NCBI RefSeq assembly: GCF_009455625.1
Contig: NZ_QPEQ01000002.1
Span: 496,001 to 560,000 of the forward strand
Direction of reading: 5' to 3'
From: Paraburkholderia bonniea
GTDB taxonomy: Bacteria; Pseudomonadota; Gammaproteobacteria; Burkholderiales; Burkholderiaceae
DNA: 64,000 nucleotides
The notes under the pieces are model-generated. The model ran no database searches and had not been told where the DNA came from. It saw only the letters and a list, made by a program, of their open reading frames with translations. The position numbers and the translations under genes are program-made. How positions within the stretch are numbered: the stretch's first letter is position 1; each line of letters begins with the position of its first letter. Positions 47,401 to 53,942 of the stretch are shown one piece after another.

Positions 47401-47722
47401 CGTTTTGCGTCTGGACCACCGAAGGCGAATACACCCCACCCGGAACAATCTGCGCGCGCGAGAGCGATGGCAGTGCGAGCGTGAAGGCGAATGCAAGTGC
47501 AGCACAGACGCTCGGCCTCAGCGCAAAAAGCACATCGCGTGATTTTTTACCGCGTACGGCGATATTTAGCGTGTCTCTCGCCTGTCCACCCACTACCGTA
47601 GCGGTCCCCTCGATAGCCGCCGACATCCCTCTCAGCCGGCAGCTCAGTTGCGTATTCAGTCGCCCACCCAGCCAGCCATCTCCCAACCCGTGTCTCTTCC
47701 GGTTCATTTTTCTGCTTCGCAT
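38405..47722 (-). CDS. cdiA: CdiA-type filamentous hemagglutinin/contact-dependent toxin
   Basis: A 3105-residue two-partner-secretion exoprotein. A long basic N-region and hydrophobic core (residues 66-86) form an extended signal ending near SRA-90. A TPS/hemagglutination domain follows (IVPGGVYSPSVVQTQNGLPQ, GYLEVAGPRAEVVIANGSGI). Then come hundreds of residues of Asn/Gly/Thr-rich beta-helix repeats of the LxNxGGxLxAxGxL kind, a central non-repetitive part with cysteines (about 1400-1750), a second FHA repeat region and the pre-toxin region with VENN at about 2929. The final 173 residues are the variable toxin, with SIKPGISITFGKIVGGSSGS and a hydrophobic stretch (VPVPMIPAIGAGGGISYAYG). It inhibits or adheres to neighbouring cells once exported by a CdiB barrel, which is not encoded nearby. 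Start is either 47722 or 47707; neither has a strong ribosome site. Confidence 0.92.
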   Translation of the reverse strand: MRSRKMNRKRHGLGDGWLGGRLNTQLSCRLRGMSAAIEGTATVVGGQARDTLNIAVRGKKSRDVLFALRPSVCAALAFAFTLALPSLSRAQIVPGGVYSPSVVQTQNGLPQVNLNRPSGAGVSLNTYGQFDVPRRGAILNNSPVGAILNNSPVIVQTQQAGLINGNPNFGPGQSARVIVNQVNSRAASQINGYLEVAGPRAEVVIANGSGISVNGGGFINTSRAILSTGTPNFAPDGSLAGFSVSRGHIRIEGAGLIAGATDQVDLITRAVQANAAIYAKNLNVIAGANAVDHDTLGATAIAGDGPVPGVSIDVSQLGGMYANRIMLVGNEHGVGVSTQGVLAAQAGELTLTTEGKLVLAGQANASGHLSLFAREGIEHSGTTYAQQNLSVKTSGTLTNSGMLAARQNTVIHAGNVASTGTLGAGVNSDGSLAHAGDLVILGNGTLSATGRNAAGGNAALNGAALNLADSRTSANGTLALRASGGDLNLSGATTTSGGALNLHAAGMLMNDNGVLSPDGALAITAGALGNRNGQIRSGSTLEIATADGLQNQGGTLQAAGAFSINAGSLDNTGGHVAALGADALTLAIGGLLNNGTGDASGTGGTGGTIGGNGNVTVQAGQIANAGSITAVQSLIAHAAQTLFSSGTLAANGHLTLSAGSTLTNTNTITAGHLATLTAATIDNRHGNLSADQFTLHTVNLINHGGNLTQTGTGTTTLDVSGTLDNTSGTLQSNSDNFALNAAALVNDGGRLSSAGTGTLSVTTGTLSNNRGTLATNGALDIHADAVSNRGGKLAAQHHITLDTGSLDNRAGGYAGARNVALTSTGILNNTGGTIQADGTLSVTAQSLANDGGSLSNSGTGITTVTASGAITNTANGLIGGNGNVSVSGNRISNAGGTITASGSAMLQSASTLDNRVGLVQGSGTVSVSAQDAIDNTGGQIEAGGGSSTLTLTATALDNTNGRIANTGSGTTSLSAATITNSNAGGVAGAGTIGGNGDVSVHADTLLNTSGAQLISGHDLTLGITQLADNTNATLSGANSVMLNGPHARLINAGGSIHGNGAITLSTATLDNTAGRIGNDQRTSSASAAHPDSGPVSIHTGTLTNQNGAIGSEQDLAITANQLTGDGRIIAGNDGSITLNGDYTLTSSNPIQANHNLTFTTAGRLTNQGTLGAVNALTLNATNLDNQAGAHLNASTTTLNALNTITNAGRIEGDSVTTNSASLLNTATIIGNTITLNASQVITSSGTAAVMAAASQLNLYSPGRITSTGGANLFSLGDINLAADSTRDANGVLIHRTHSVTNDQSTIEAQGRIEIATQTLTNTRPAPRIETVTTAVTTAHQTKRDKYLACTTGNADRGHCTQAMWDNGYRHPLNETFSSTDVLNRTSGPNAVDRTLVVQRNGQPLTIYYNTLTPNADGTLSVSYWDGYDPHINYDPGTEYASHNDAHKGYQRVEIARDTTTTTQQDRVTGPQAQQAQIIAGGKMVLANVGTLNNLHSAMAAGGSIQIGSADATGEVASGSYGGTLVNNTGQTLYQHQKQDIVSTYAWNENIARDRGPVVQPSVVLTPVAIGGTGGTIIANHAVKISATDISNTNVTATSSATGATGGTLGANGVVGGISGTGTQTVDLATGQTQTVNAPQSIAGPGGALTITLPSSGLYTVNSAPSASYLVITDPRLTRYANFISSDCMLGALGLDPSKTIKRLGDGVYEAWQVRNQITQLTGRVYLQGYTSHEDEYRALMNSGVRVAQAFNLQPGLALSAAQMAALTSDIVWLVNQTVTLPDGTTQTVLAPVVYLAQTHANDLQPAGALIAADDVEIRATGSAMNAGVIKGGTQTVIAATNILNRGGAISSSMDTGTTMVSATHDVVNASGRITGNRVAVLAGHDIVNTTLVDTVGIHSSAGHSQVNQSLPGAQGTMAATGDLLVMAGHDLAVHGAGIAAGGNAQITAGHDITVDTVQSDTSQSLGKHADHHWEASSTMHQTSALTSGGSLALQSGNDTALNGATLNAGGDLAAIAGGNLSATNVTNTTTYNNIATDDKTRQQTDRRYDEQTIGTNIRAGGNATLAAVSTAPGKGNVTLTGSSLAAGSGAATIAATGDVYISEAREQHNADSATASRRGSLINGSSTREQHASQTSLGVASTVSGEAVALRAGHDLTLQGSQVAGTNDVTLAAQGNVNLTTAQDTYATQNGYRKHEYGFLSGLNPLNQLDGGLQGYSIGTRKTTQTQQDTQVLHTGSTAGSLNGNLTLIAGNQLHLTGSTLHAGQDVNLAGQRVTLDATHNTTTHKQQHTFSQTGITAGLSSPVLAAAQTANQMRHDVQQSRNSAGNDTRLTALAAATTGLAGKNAYDAIASNPAQAGGIGLNLSLGTSHSHSNTSESLNTAVGNTVSAGHGVRIVSGSDLDISASEITARRDALLHAQGAINLQAAQNTSRTRNDNSASSGSIGVTLGLGQSNGISFQAGVSGTQGHGNSSAASWTPTHVNAGNTLTLHSGGDTTLSGASAAGQRVIADVGGNLNLHSVQDTRHDDAKQTSGGISVSVCVPPICYGTSSVSGNFSQNRLNSDYASVAEQSGIKAGEGGFQIQVGGNTDLRGAYIAGSADTAKNTLTTATLTHSDIQNHAEYHGSSVGLSGGYGGNGGDIGKTQQGTATNVNPVPGTTLPDSDGVSLAPPIVMGTSGEADASSKSAISGGVIHLTDGEKQQTLTGQTAGEAVASISRDTSNTSGALAPIFDRNKIEAGFDITSQFVNQIGTFVNNRAKEADAATTAAHDPSLSAEQRAQAQQKASQINAEWGPGGSYRRVITALGVAAGGNVTGSAGQFAVNATVNYVQGLAASEVKRLVDGMQSESARAALHGIVGCAGAAASRQGCGAGALGASVSSVLGSLMGSTTGMSAQDRQARENLVTSLVAGIATVSGANAATTVSAGLTEVENNQVVESKRNPLNALKVDLVSRVCGNRTCTDEQIKEVLQAQTEMSKTLYGPLSPDYVSMQGNIYIASGGFTVSFHNGDIFTAWALGKPIPVYSIKPGISITFGKIVGGSSGSEINSFLNGGAANGSYFVPVPMIPAIGAGGGISYAYGGQTAIEYGFSFPPGAAINPVGYGFNPK
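38921..39645 (-). repeat. 725-bp CDI pre-toxin direct repeat, copy 2 (within cdiA)
   Basis: The partner of 36338-37062, lying in the functional cdiA just upstream of its toxin-coding end. The homology ends exactly after VENNQV, so the toxin-coding tails differ completely. Confidence 0.92.
47265..47318 (-). repeat. 27-bp tandem duplication in the CdiA TPS domain
   Basis: Two adjoining 27-bp copies encode GAILNNSPV twice near residue 140, in a conserved part of the secretion domain. It is an in-frame duplication; the effect on CdiB recognition is unknown. Confidence 0.8.
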
Positions 47723-47978
47723 TACGGATTAATTAACCGGCCGTAAATTAGCTGAAATACCGTAAGTGATTTGTTGAAAATAAGTAAATTTTTGCGCCAT
47801 TCCGGCTGATGGAATCGGCTTCATTGACCATCTTGTTCAATTTTTGGCGAACAGAATGCCGCCCAACGCACCACGATCCCCCATGCGCCGCCCCCCCCCA
47901 AGCAACGGCGTGAACACCGGAGTCAGCGGTTCTAGCATCACCGATAACTCACGGATATCCAGCCTGTATCAACAACGT

Positions 47979-49103
47979 TTAACTCAAATGCGCGCCTTGG
48001 CGCAGCTCCTGCAATGCCGTCAAGATCGCGTCGATCTCTTGCAGGCTCTCTGCTGTAACGAACTTCGATGTAGCAGCCAGCGTCTTCGTGAGCTGCGCCA
48101 GCAGCAAACTAAAATCCAGATCCGCCGCAACGACTTGCTGGCCCGTTACTGTCAAGTTATTGAGCGCCAGATTTATCTGAAATTTTTGCAGATCAAGCTT
48201 GACCGTGTGTACGCTCGGGCCTGTTACCCCCGTCTCGCCCGCTGGCAATTTGTGCTGAAAACGACTGCCAAGTGCCTGAATTATCAGCTCTTCATTTTTA
48301 CGCTCTTTGTTCAACACTTCATTTTCCGCAATTTTCCTGCTTACTATTTCATCATGTTCTGCAATCGCGTTAAGGTTACTGTTCGCCAACCTGCATTTTT
48401 CATCTTCATCCAGAAATTTTTTCTTTATTTTTGGCAATTGATTTTTCCGGTGCTCAGACGCGACTTGATTCACATAAGCCACGTCCTGATTCTCAACAAT
48501 TTTCTCTGCTTTCTCAGCAATTTTTATTTGGCCATTGACGATTAAATAAAACGCGATGATAGCTTCATTCAGTTGGTGATATTTCTTCGCTTGCTCATCA
48601 TTGGCAGAAGATATGACATACAGCTCGCTGAAATCCTTAAAACCAAAAGCCTTAAAATTATCTAACACAAGAATCAGAATCGACTCAGCCTTGCTTTTTT
48701 CGCACTCTTTTACCACGGCACGCACCAGACTCTGGGTCAGATCAGGATTGTCTTTCAATCTATTTTTCAATTCATTCGGTGGCATATTTTTTAATTCATT
48801 AAGTTCTTTCCCCGCAACAATGCGGTTATGCGCACCAGTAACTTTATCAATAACGAAAATTCCTCTACCGCGATTCAATTTTTTATTTTGAATCGCACCA
48901 TCATTTTTTCCCTCAATCTCATTCTGAAGCGGCTTGATTTTGGCTTGCGTAATTTCTTGTTTATGCCCATCTGTTTTACGCACATCTGTTTTACGCACAC
49001 CGCCAGAAGTCGATATCTGCTTTTTTATTTCTTCTTCGTGAAGCCCCACCAAAGCAGAAGTGGTGGTAGTAGTAGAAAAATTAATTCCGACAGCCTTATT
49101 CAT
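47979..49103 (-). CDS. Unknown AT-rich protein, candidate secreted effector
   Basis: A 374-residue protein that I do not recognise. The N-terminus (MNKAVGINFSTTTTTSALVG) is polar, Ser/Thr-rich and lacks a signal peptide, as in type III substrates. It is followed by a lysine-rich region (30-90) containing KTDVRKTDGHKQ duplications. The middle (100-290) is helical and strongly charged with possible coiled-coil parts (EKAEKIVENQ, RKIAENEVLNKERKNEEL), and the C-terminus is Leu/Thr-rich (DLDFSLLLAQLTKTLAAT). It has no membrane segment or catalytic motif. Base composition is clearly lower in GC than cdiA and the MFS gene on either side, suggesting horizontal acquisition. It lies upstream of cdiA on the same strand, where cdiB might have been expected, but is not a barrel protein. 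Confidence 0.6.
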   Translation of the reverse strand: MNKAVGINFSTTTTTSALVGLHEEEIKKQISTSGGVRKTDVRKTDGHKQEITQAKIKPLQNEIEGKNDGAIQNKKLNRGRGIFVIDKVTGAHNRIVAGKELNELKNMPPNELKNRLKDNPDLTQSLVRAVVKECEKSKAESILILVLDNFKAFGFKDFSELYVISSANDEQAKKYHQLNEAIIAFYLIVNGQIKIAEKAEKIVENQDVAYVNQVASEHRKNQLPKIKKKFLDEDEKCRLANSNLNAIAEHDEIVSRKIAENEVLNKERKNEELIIQALGSRFQHKLPAGETGVTGPSVHTVKLDLQKFQINLALNNLTVTGQQVVAADLDFSLLLAQLTKTLAATSKFVTAESLQEIDAILTALQELRQGAHLS

Positions 49104-49427
49104 ATCAACAACCTTCCACTCAATTAACTTAAAAAATTATGCGCCGGCTGCCAAATCCAGTCTTGTGGCCAAAACACCATAACGCGTTTTATTGCCGCCT
49201 GATTAAGTAACTACCCAAGCCTCCAAGGTTCCCCCAAAACAGGATTAATTCAGCCTGGCATCACCTTCCCTCGTCAGTTCCCCCATGACGGCCTCATTCC
49301 AGCGCGATGCCGGATTCGTTCTATGGCCGCGAATAATGGCCGCGTCTACTAAGCCTCATCGGGACACTCCCCCAGACACCTCGCCGCGCCGCCATTACAT
49401 GCACCAACCTCCTGAAGGACCGCTCTC
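49104..49427. other. Divergent intergenic region before the MFS gene
   Basis: 324 bp, AT-rich at the left and GC-rich at the right. No gene, clear promoter or strong hairpin was recognised, although both flanking genes must start transcription here. Confidence 0.4.
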
Positions 49428-50885
49428 ATGTCCGCTTCCCACCCCGCGTTATCCGCTCACCAGGTCAATGCCGCCGCGCGGCTGGAACGCCTGCCGTTTT
49501 CCCGTTATCACGGGACGATCTTCATCATCATTGCCATCGCCTTTTTCTTCGATTCGGTTGATCTCGGCACGATGACTTTCCTGCTCGGTTCGATCAAAAC
49601 CGAATTCGGCTTGTCGAGCACGATGACCGGGCTCGTCGCCAGCGCCAGCTTCGGCGGCATGGTGCTGGGCGCTGCCGTCGCGGGCTTGCTGGCGGATCGT
49701 TTCGGCCGCCGCCCAGTGTTTCAGTGGAGCATGGTGCTGTGGGGCGTTGCGTCGTATCTGTGTTCCACCGCGCAATCGGTCGAAGCGTTGCTCGTGTATC
49801 GCGTGCTGCTAGGCATTGGCATGGGAATGGAGTTTCCGGTTGCGCAAACCTTGCTGGCCGAATTCGTCCCCACCGCTTCACGCGGCCGCCTCGTCGCGTT
49901 GCTGGATGGCTTCTGGCCGCTGGGCTTTATCACTGCTGGCATCGTGGCGTACTTCGTGCTGCCAGCGTTTGGCTGGCGCACGGTGTTCGCGCTGCTGGCC
50001 ATTCCTGCGGTGTTCGTGCTGCTGGTGCGCCGCATCGTGCCTGAATCGCCACGGTGGCTGGAGCACCGCGGGCGGCTGTCCGAGGCGCAAACCGTGCTGG
50101 CGCAGATCGAAACCAAAGTCATGCAGCAAAAGCGCCTAACCTCGCTCCCCTTGCCAGAATTACCCGCCTTACCCACTATGCCCGCGCCCCTCTCGGCCCC
50201 TGCGCGCGGCAGTGCATGGCGCGAGATCTGGAGCCCCGCGTATCGCTCGCGCACGATCATGGTTTGGACTTTATGGTTCTTCGCACTACTCGGCTTTTAC
50301 GGCCTGACCTCCTGGCTCGGCGCGCTACTGCAGCAGGCGGGCTTCGCGGTGACGCAATCGGTGCTGTACACCGTGCTGATCTCGCTCGGCGGCATCCCTG
50401 GGTTTTTATGCGCAGCGTGGCTGGTCGAACGCTGGGGCCGCAAGCCAACCTGCATCGCAGCGCTAATGGGTGCAGGCGTAATGGCGTTTGTCTACGGCCA
50501 GGCCGCGTTGCACGCAGGCAATGTGACGTTGCTAGTCAGCGCTGGGCTGGTGATGCAGTTCTTTTTGTTCGGCATGTGGGCCACGCTCTACACCTATACG
50601 CCCGAGTTATACGGCACGGGCGCGCGCGCCACCGGGTCTGGCTTTGCCTCGGCGATAGGCCGGGCCGGCTCGCTGATCGGGCCGTATGCGGTGGGGGTGA
50701 TCTTGCCGTTGTCTGGTCAGGGTGGCGTGTTCGCGCTGGGTGCGCTTTCGTTCGCGGTGGCAGCGCTCGCCGTCTGGATCATGGGCATCGAAACCAAAGG
50801 GCTGGCGCTGGAATCGCTCGCATCATCCGCACGGCATAACGCCGCTGCGCCATCTCCAGTGGCCGCAGCTGGTCAGCAACACTGA
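49428..50885 (+). CDS. MFS transporter, sugar-porter/aromatic-acid-porter type
   Basis: A 485-residue inner-membrane carrier with twelve hydrophobic segments. Loop 2-3 carries the MFS signature (GLLADRFGRRPVFQ). The R-G-R motif after TM6 appears as LVRRIVPESPRWLEHRGR, and its second-half equivalent as CAAWLVERWGRKPTC. A Ser-rich Pro linker (PLPELPALPTMPAPLSAPA) forms the central cytoplasmic loop. Relatives take up organic acids, aromatic acids or nicotinate with H+; the substrate is not predictable. GAAGGA lies before the ATG. It stands alone. Confidence 0.88.
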   Translation: MSASHPALSAHQVNAAARLERLPFSRYHGTIFIIIAIAFFFDSVDLGTMTFLLGSIKTEFGLSSTMTGLVASASFGGMVLGAAVAGLLADRFGRRPVFQWSMVLWGVASYLCSTAQSVEALLVYRVLLGIGMGMEFPVAQTLLAEFVPTASRGRLVALLDGFWPLGFITAGIVAYFVLPAFGWRTVFALLAIPAVFVLLVRRIVPESPRWLEHRGRLSEAQTVLAQIETKVMQQKRLTSLPLPELPALPTMPAPLSAPARGSAWREIWSPAYRSRTIMVWTLWFFALLGFYGLTSWLGALLQQAGFAVTQSVLYTVLISLGGIPGFLCAAWLVERWGRKPTCIAALMGAGVMAFVYGQAALHAGNVTLLVSAGLVMQFFLFGMWATLYTYTPELYGTGARATGSGFASAIGRAGSLIGPYAVGVILPLSGQGGVFALGALSFAVAALAVWIMGIETKGLALESLASSARHNAAAPSPVAAAGQQH

Positions 50886-50978
50886 GCCAGGCAGCGCATT
50901 GGCGTTACCCGCCACGCATAAGTAGCCGCGCAAATGGCCGCTATACTCCGCGCTCCTGAACTATCTCAAGCGCGCCTT

Positions 50979-51323
50979 ATGTCGACGATTCCCGCCTGCC
51001 CTCAATGTGCGATGGAGCACACCTATATCGACGCTGAGCAGTACATCTGCCCCGACTGCGCACACGAATGGCCCATCGTCCAGACCCGCGCGGATGAGGC
51101 AGACGACGCAAGCGTCAAAGATGCCAACGGCAACGTGCTGGCCAATGGCGATGCCGTAGTGCTCATCAAAGATCTGAAAGTAAAAGGCTCATCCATCACG
51201 CTGAAGATGGGTACCAAAGTGAAAAGCATTCGCCTGGTAGGGGGCGATCATGAGGTGGACTGCAAGATAGACGGTGGCAGTTTTATGCTAAAAGCGTGCT
51301 ACCTGAAAAAGGTATCCGCATAA
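50979..51323 (+). CDS. PhnA/YjdM-type zinc-ribbon protein
   Basis: A 114-residue protein with an N-terminal zinc ribbon ([21 protein letters not shown]) and a C-terminal SH3-like PhnA domain ([28 protein letters not shown] end). Length and motifs match the YjdM/PhnA family, once linked to phosphonate use but of uncertain function. It is probably monocistronic, or co-transcribed with the next gene 48 bp downstream. Confidence 0.88.
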   Translation: MSTIPACPQCAMEHTYIDAEQYICPDCAHEWPIVQTRADEADDASVKDANGNVLANGDAVVLIKDLKVKGSSITLKMGTKVKSIRLVGGDHEVDCKIDGGSFMLKACYLKKVSA

Positions 51324-51371
51324 ATTCACGCGCTCGTCTTGTTTTTTTTCGCTCAAACCACCGCTGCCTCT

Positions 51372-52129
51372 ATGTCTGTTCCTGACGAATTGCTTGCCCA
51401 TACCCCCACCTCATCTGTTTGCAAAGTTTGCGGCAGCGCCGCTGCGTTATATGGCGTAACGGACTTCAACAAAAGTTGCGGAGAAAACGGCGGCCACTAT
51501 TTCCCGCTATCGGGCATCCCGGTTTATTACCACCAGTGCGGCCACTGCGGCCTGGTTTTCACCAATGCCTTTGATCGCTGGAGCCCGGCGCAGTATGTGC
51601 AGCACATCTATAACGACGATTACGTGCTGGTTGATCCTGATTACGTCGATGCGCGTCCCCGAAGTTACGCTGACTTTGTGCAGCAATTCGTGCGCAAAGC
51701 ACACAACCCAGCGTTGCTCGACTACGGCGGGGGCAACGGCAAGCTAGCGGCGTTGCTAGCCGAACAGGGTTTCAACGCCCATAGCTGGGATCCGATTGCC
51801 GACTCCGGCTGCGCTTTGCCCGCCCTCGCTTCGTTCGATCTCGTCACTGCGTTCGAGGTGATAGAACACACGCCGGAGCCGCTCGCCACCACACGTCAGG
51901 CCCTCAGTTTTCTGCAAGACGATGGCGTGATGCTGTTTTCAACCCTGACGATCGACCACCTGCCCCCCACGCGGCGCATTACTGGTACATCGCACCGCGC
52001 AATGGCCACATCACGATTCACACCCGCCGCTCGCTTGAAATCATGTTCGGCGCATTCGGTTACCGCCTCCATCACTTCGACAACGTCACGCATCTGGCCT
52101 TGAAACAGGCCCCCGCCTGGCTGGATTAG
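51372..52129 (+). pseudogene. Class I SAM methyltransferase with zinc-finger-like N-terminus, frameshifted in a C6 tract
   Basis: The gene starts at ATG 51372. It has an N-terminal cysteine cluster (SVCKVCGSAA, CGENGGHY, HQCGHCGLVF), a SAM-binding motif LLDYGGGNGKLAALLAEQGF and FDLVTAFEVIEHTPEP, as in methyltransferase type 11/23 proteins. After DHLPP the frame is lost: adding one C to the C6 tract (51963-51968) restores HAAHYWYIAPRNGHITIHTR to a natural stop at 52129, giving 252 residues. The restored part carries the typical C-terminal pattern (SLEIMFGAFGYRLHHF). As written, the frame ends in unrelated low-complexity sequence. It is either a recent mutation, slippage or an assembly error. 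Confidence 0.82.
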
Positions 52130-52182
52130 TCACACACCAAACACGACACACAGCAGCCAGGCGCTGGCGGCCCGTTCACGCT

Positions 52183-53310
52183 TTAACCCGCCAGTTTCAC
52201 CGGCACGGGCCGTGTCAGCAAATCGACATACAGATCGAAAAAGCGGGCGTTATCGAAGCGCTGTACCACCGTCATCTTTTGCAACCCCGCAGGCGGTGAC
52301 GTCGCATAACCAGTCGATTTGCCATCGTTCGCGCCGTAGCTTGAATCGACATCCACCCAGCGCTGCGTGGTTTGCGTCGCAAACGTCGGGTCGATCAGGT
52401 AGGCCAGCGTCAGCGTGTCCCAGACATTCGTCGCATACCCCGGATTAGTTTCGAAGCCGTTCTTGCCATCAAAGCCATAACCATTCAGTTGCTTGAACAA
52501 CTGCGTGATGATGGTCTGTTTGGTGGGGTCATGCGCGACGCGCTGATACACCGCCGCGTCCATCTTCACCGTATTGGTCACATCCAGCGGAATCACCACT
52601 TGAGGGATCGGCAAGCGCAACACCATGCTCGCGGCTTGCGGATCGAACCACCAGTTGAACTCAGCCGTCGGCGTGGTATTGCCCGGCACATCAATCGCGC
52701 CACCCATGTAAATGATCTGCTTGATGAGCGGCACGATCTCGGGATGCTGGCTGGTGGCCAGCGCGATATTGGTCATCGGGCCAATCGCCAGCAGCGAAAC
52801 CTCACCGGGGTTCTGCTTAACTGTCTCCACGATGAAATCAACCGCGCTCTTGCTTTGCACCTGGGTATGCGTAGCAAAACCATCGGGAGGCGCGACCAGA
52901 TCGCTCTCCGACTGCGGTTCAGGTTTGCTCCATGCCCCGAGGTAGCCATCGCCACCGGGGTATTCAGCGAGTTCGCGCTGCACGGTGGCGAAGTCATGCG
53001 ACAACGGATAGTTCGCACCGGCATACACGCCCACTTGCTTGTCGATACCTAAGCGCTCGACGGATTTCAATGCGTCAGCGACGCCTTGCTTGAGCCACTG
53101 GTTGCCACTCACAACCGTGATGCCCAGCACCTTCACCTGGCCGGTGGCCTGCAACTGTGCGGCCATCACGCCTAACTGGCCGTCGTCGCTCAAGGTGTTG
53201 TAGTCGCTATCGACGATGATCTTGGGTGGGCCAGGATTGTCCGTCACATGCGTGCCATTACAGCCTGCCAGTCCGGTCAGGCAAGCCAGCATGACGCTCC
53301 ATCGCTTCAT
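52183..53310 (-). CDS. Inosine/uridine-preferring nucleoside hydrolase, lipoprotein
   Basis: A 375-residue protein. The lipoprotein signal MKRWSVMLACLTGLAGC begins at ATG 53310, with GGAG six bases upstream. The calcium-binding N-terminal cluster is VDSDYNTLSDDGQLGVM (family D-x-D...DD), followed by SLLAIGPMTNIALA and YMGGAIDVPGNTTPTAEFNWWFDP, which carry substrate-site residues. It hydrolyses nucleosides to base plus ribose in the periplasm and so may salvage nucleosides. It is monocistronic, separated from the next gene upstream by a terminator hairpin. Confidence 0.88.
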   Translation of the reverse strand: MKRWSVMLACLTGLAGCNGTHVTDNPGPPKIIVDSDYNTLSDDGQLGVMAAQLQATGQVKVLGITVVSGNQWLKQGVADALKSVERLGIDKQVGVYAGANYPLSHDFATVQRELAEYPGGDGYLGAWSKPEPQSESDLVAPPDGFATHTQVQSKSAVDFIVETVKQNPGEVSLLAIGPMTNIALATSQHPEIVPLIKQIIYMGGAIDVPGNTTPTAEFNWWFDPQAASMVLRLPIPQVVIPLDVTNTVKMDAAVYQRVAHDPTKQTIITQLFKQLNGYGFDGKNGFETNPGYATNVWDTLTLAYLIDPTFATQTTQRWVDVDSSYGANDGKSTGYATSPPAGLQKMTVVQRFDNARFFDLYVDLLTRPVPVKLAG

Positions 53311-53355
53311 TGAATGCTCCATCGTGTTGTGGTTGAGAATGAGGTTGAGAAACGC

Positions 53356-53383
53356 AAAAAGCAAAGCGCACGCTTTGCTTTTT
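53356..53383 (-). terminator. Rho-independent terminator, possibly bidirectional
   Basis: Arms AAAAAGCAAAG and CTTTGCTTTTT flank a six-base loop. On the minus strand the GC-containing stem GCAAAGC/GCTTTGC is followed by TTTTT. It lies just downstream of the 53426-53791 gene and would insulate it from the nucleoside hydrolase gene. Confidence 0.8.
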
Positions 53384-53425
53384 GTGTTTCATGCGCACGC
53401 GGAAAAACGCGTGCTGACAGCGCAA

Positions 53426-53791
53426 TTATGGTTGATCTAAAGCGAATGAAAATTCAGACCCTCCCGGCGTTGCCGGATTTTTTATTTCCTGATATCCATT
53501 CGAACAAGCAGAATAATTCTGATAAAAAAATACCGCACCACCGACGAACAGACTAGAGCTACTAGCAATTAAAAAAGCATACTTAAAAGGTATCGGTGTA
53601 TCCAGATCCCAGAGGGTCGCTCCCAGAAGCGTGAAAATCCCGGTACCCAGCCCGGCTGAAATCGCTGGAGTGTACTTCACGCGATTGCCTAATGAAATAC
53701 CCAGATGCCATCCAGATTTAGATGCAGATTCAGTCTCGGTCTGTCGCGTGCCCCCTCGCGCATTCACGCCAATCGCACTAATTTCCACCAT
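53426..53791 (-). CDS. Small two-helix membrane protein of unknown function
   Basis: A 121-residue protein with its start at ATG 53791 (a GGGGGT run precedes). The first 40 residues are polar (MVEISAIGVNARGG, then TRQTETESASKSG) and are followed by two hydrophobic segments (AISAGLGTGIFTLLGATL and YAFLIASSSSLFVGGAVFFY) with a polar tail. It has no recognised family. It is AT-rich compared with the adjacent sox genes. The N-terminal IGVN motif recurs in the effector-like genes of this window (see findings). A terminator follows it. Confidence 0.55.
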   Translation of the reverse strand: MVEISAIGVNARGGTRQTETESASKSGWHLGISLGNRVKYTPAISAGLGTGIFTLLGATLWDLDTPIPFKYAFLIASSSSLFVGGAVFFYQNYSACSNGYQEIKNPATPGGSEFSFALDQP

Positions 53792-53942
53792 ACAACCCCC
53801 ACTAATAATTAAATAAATTCCGAATACAGCGAAATTAAACCTCGAGCACAGTCTGCTATCGGTCACGTCTGATTACTCTAATTCGCTGCTAAGTAACCAG
53901 ACAACGCGCCTTGGTTCCATTTTCACGGTAATTTTTCGAAAT

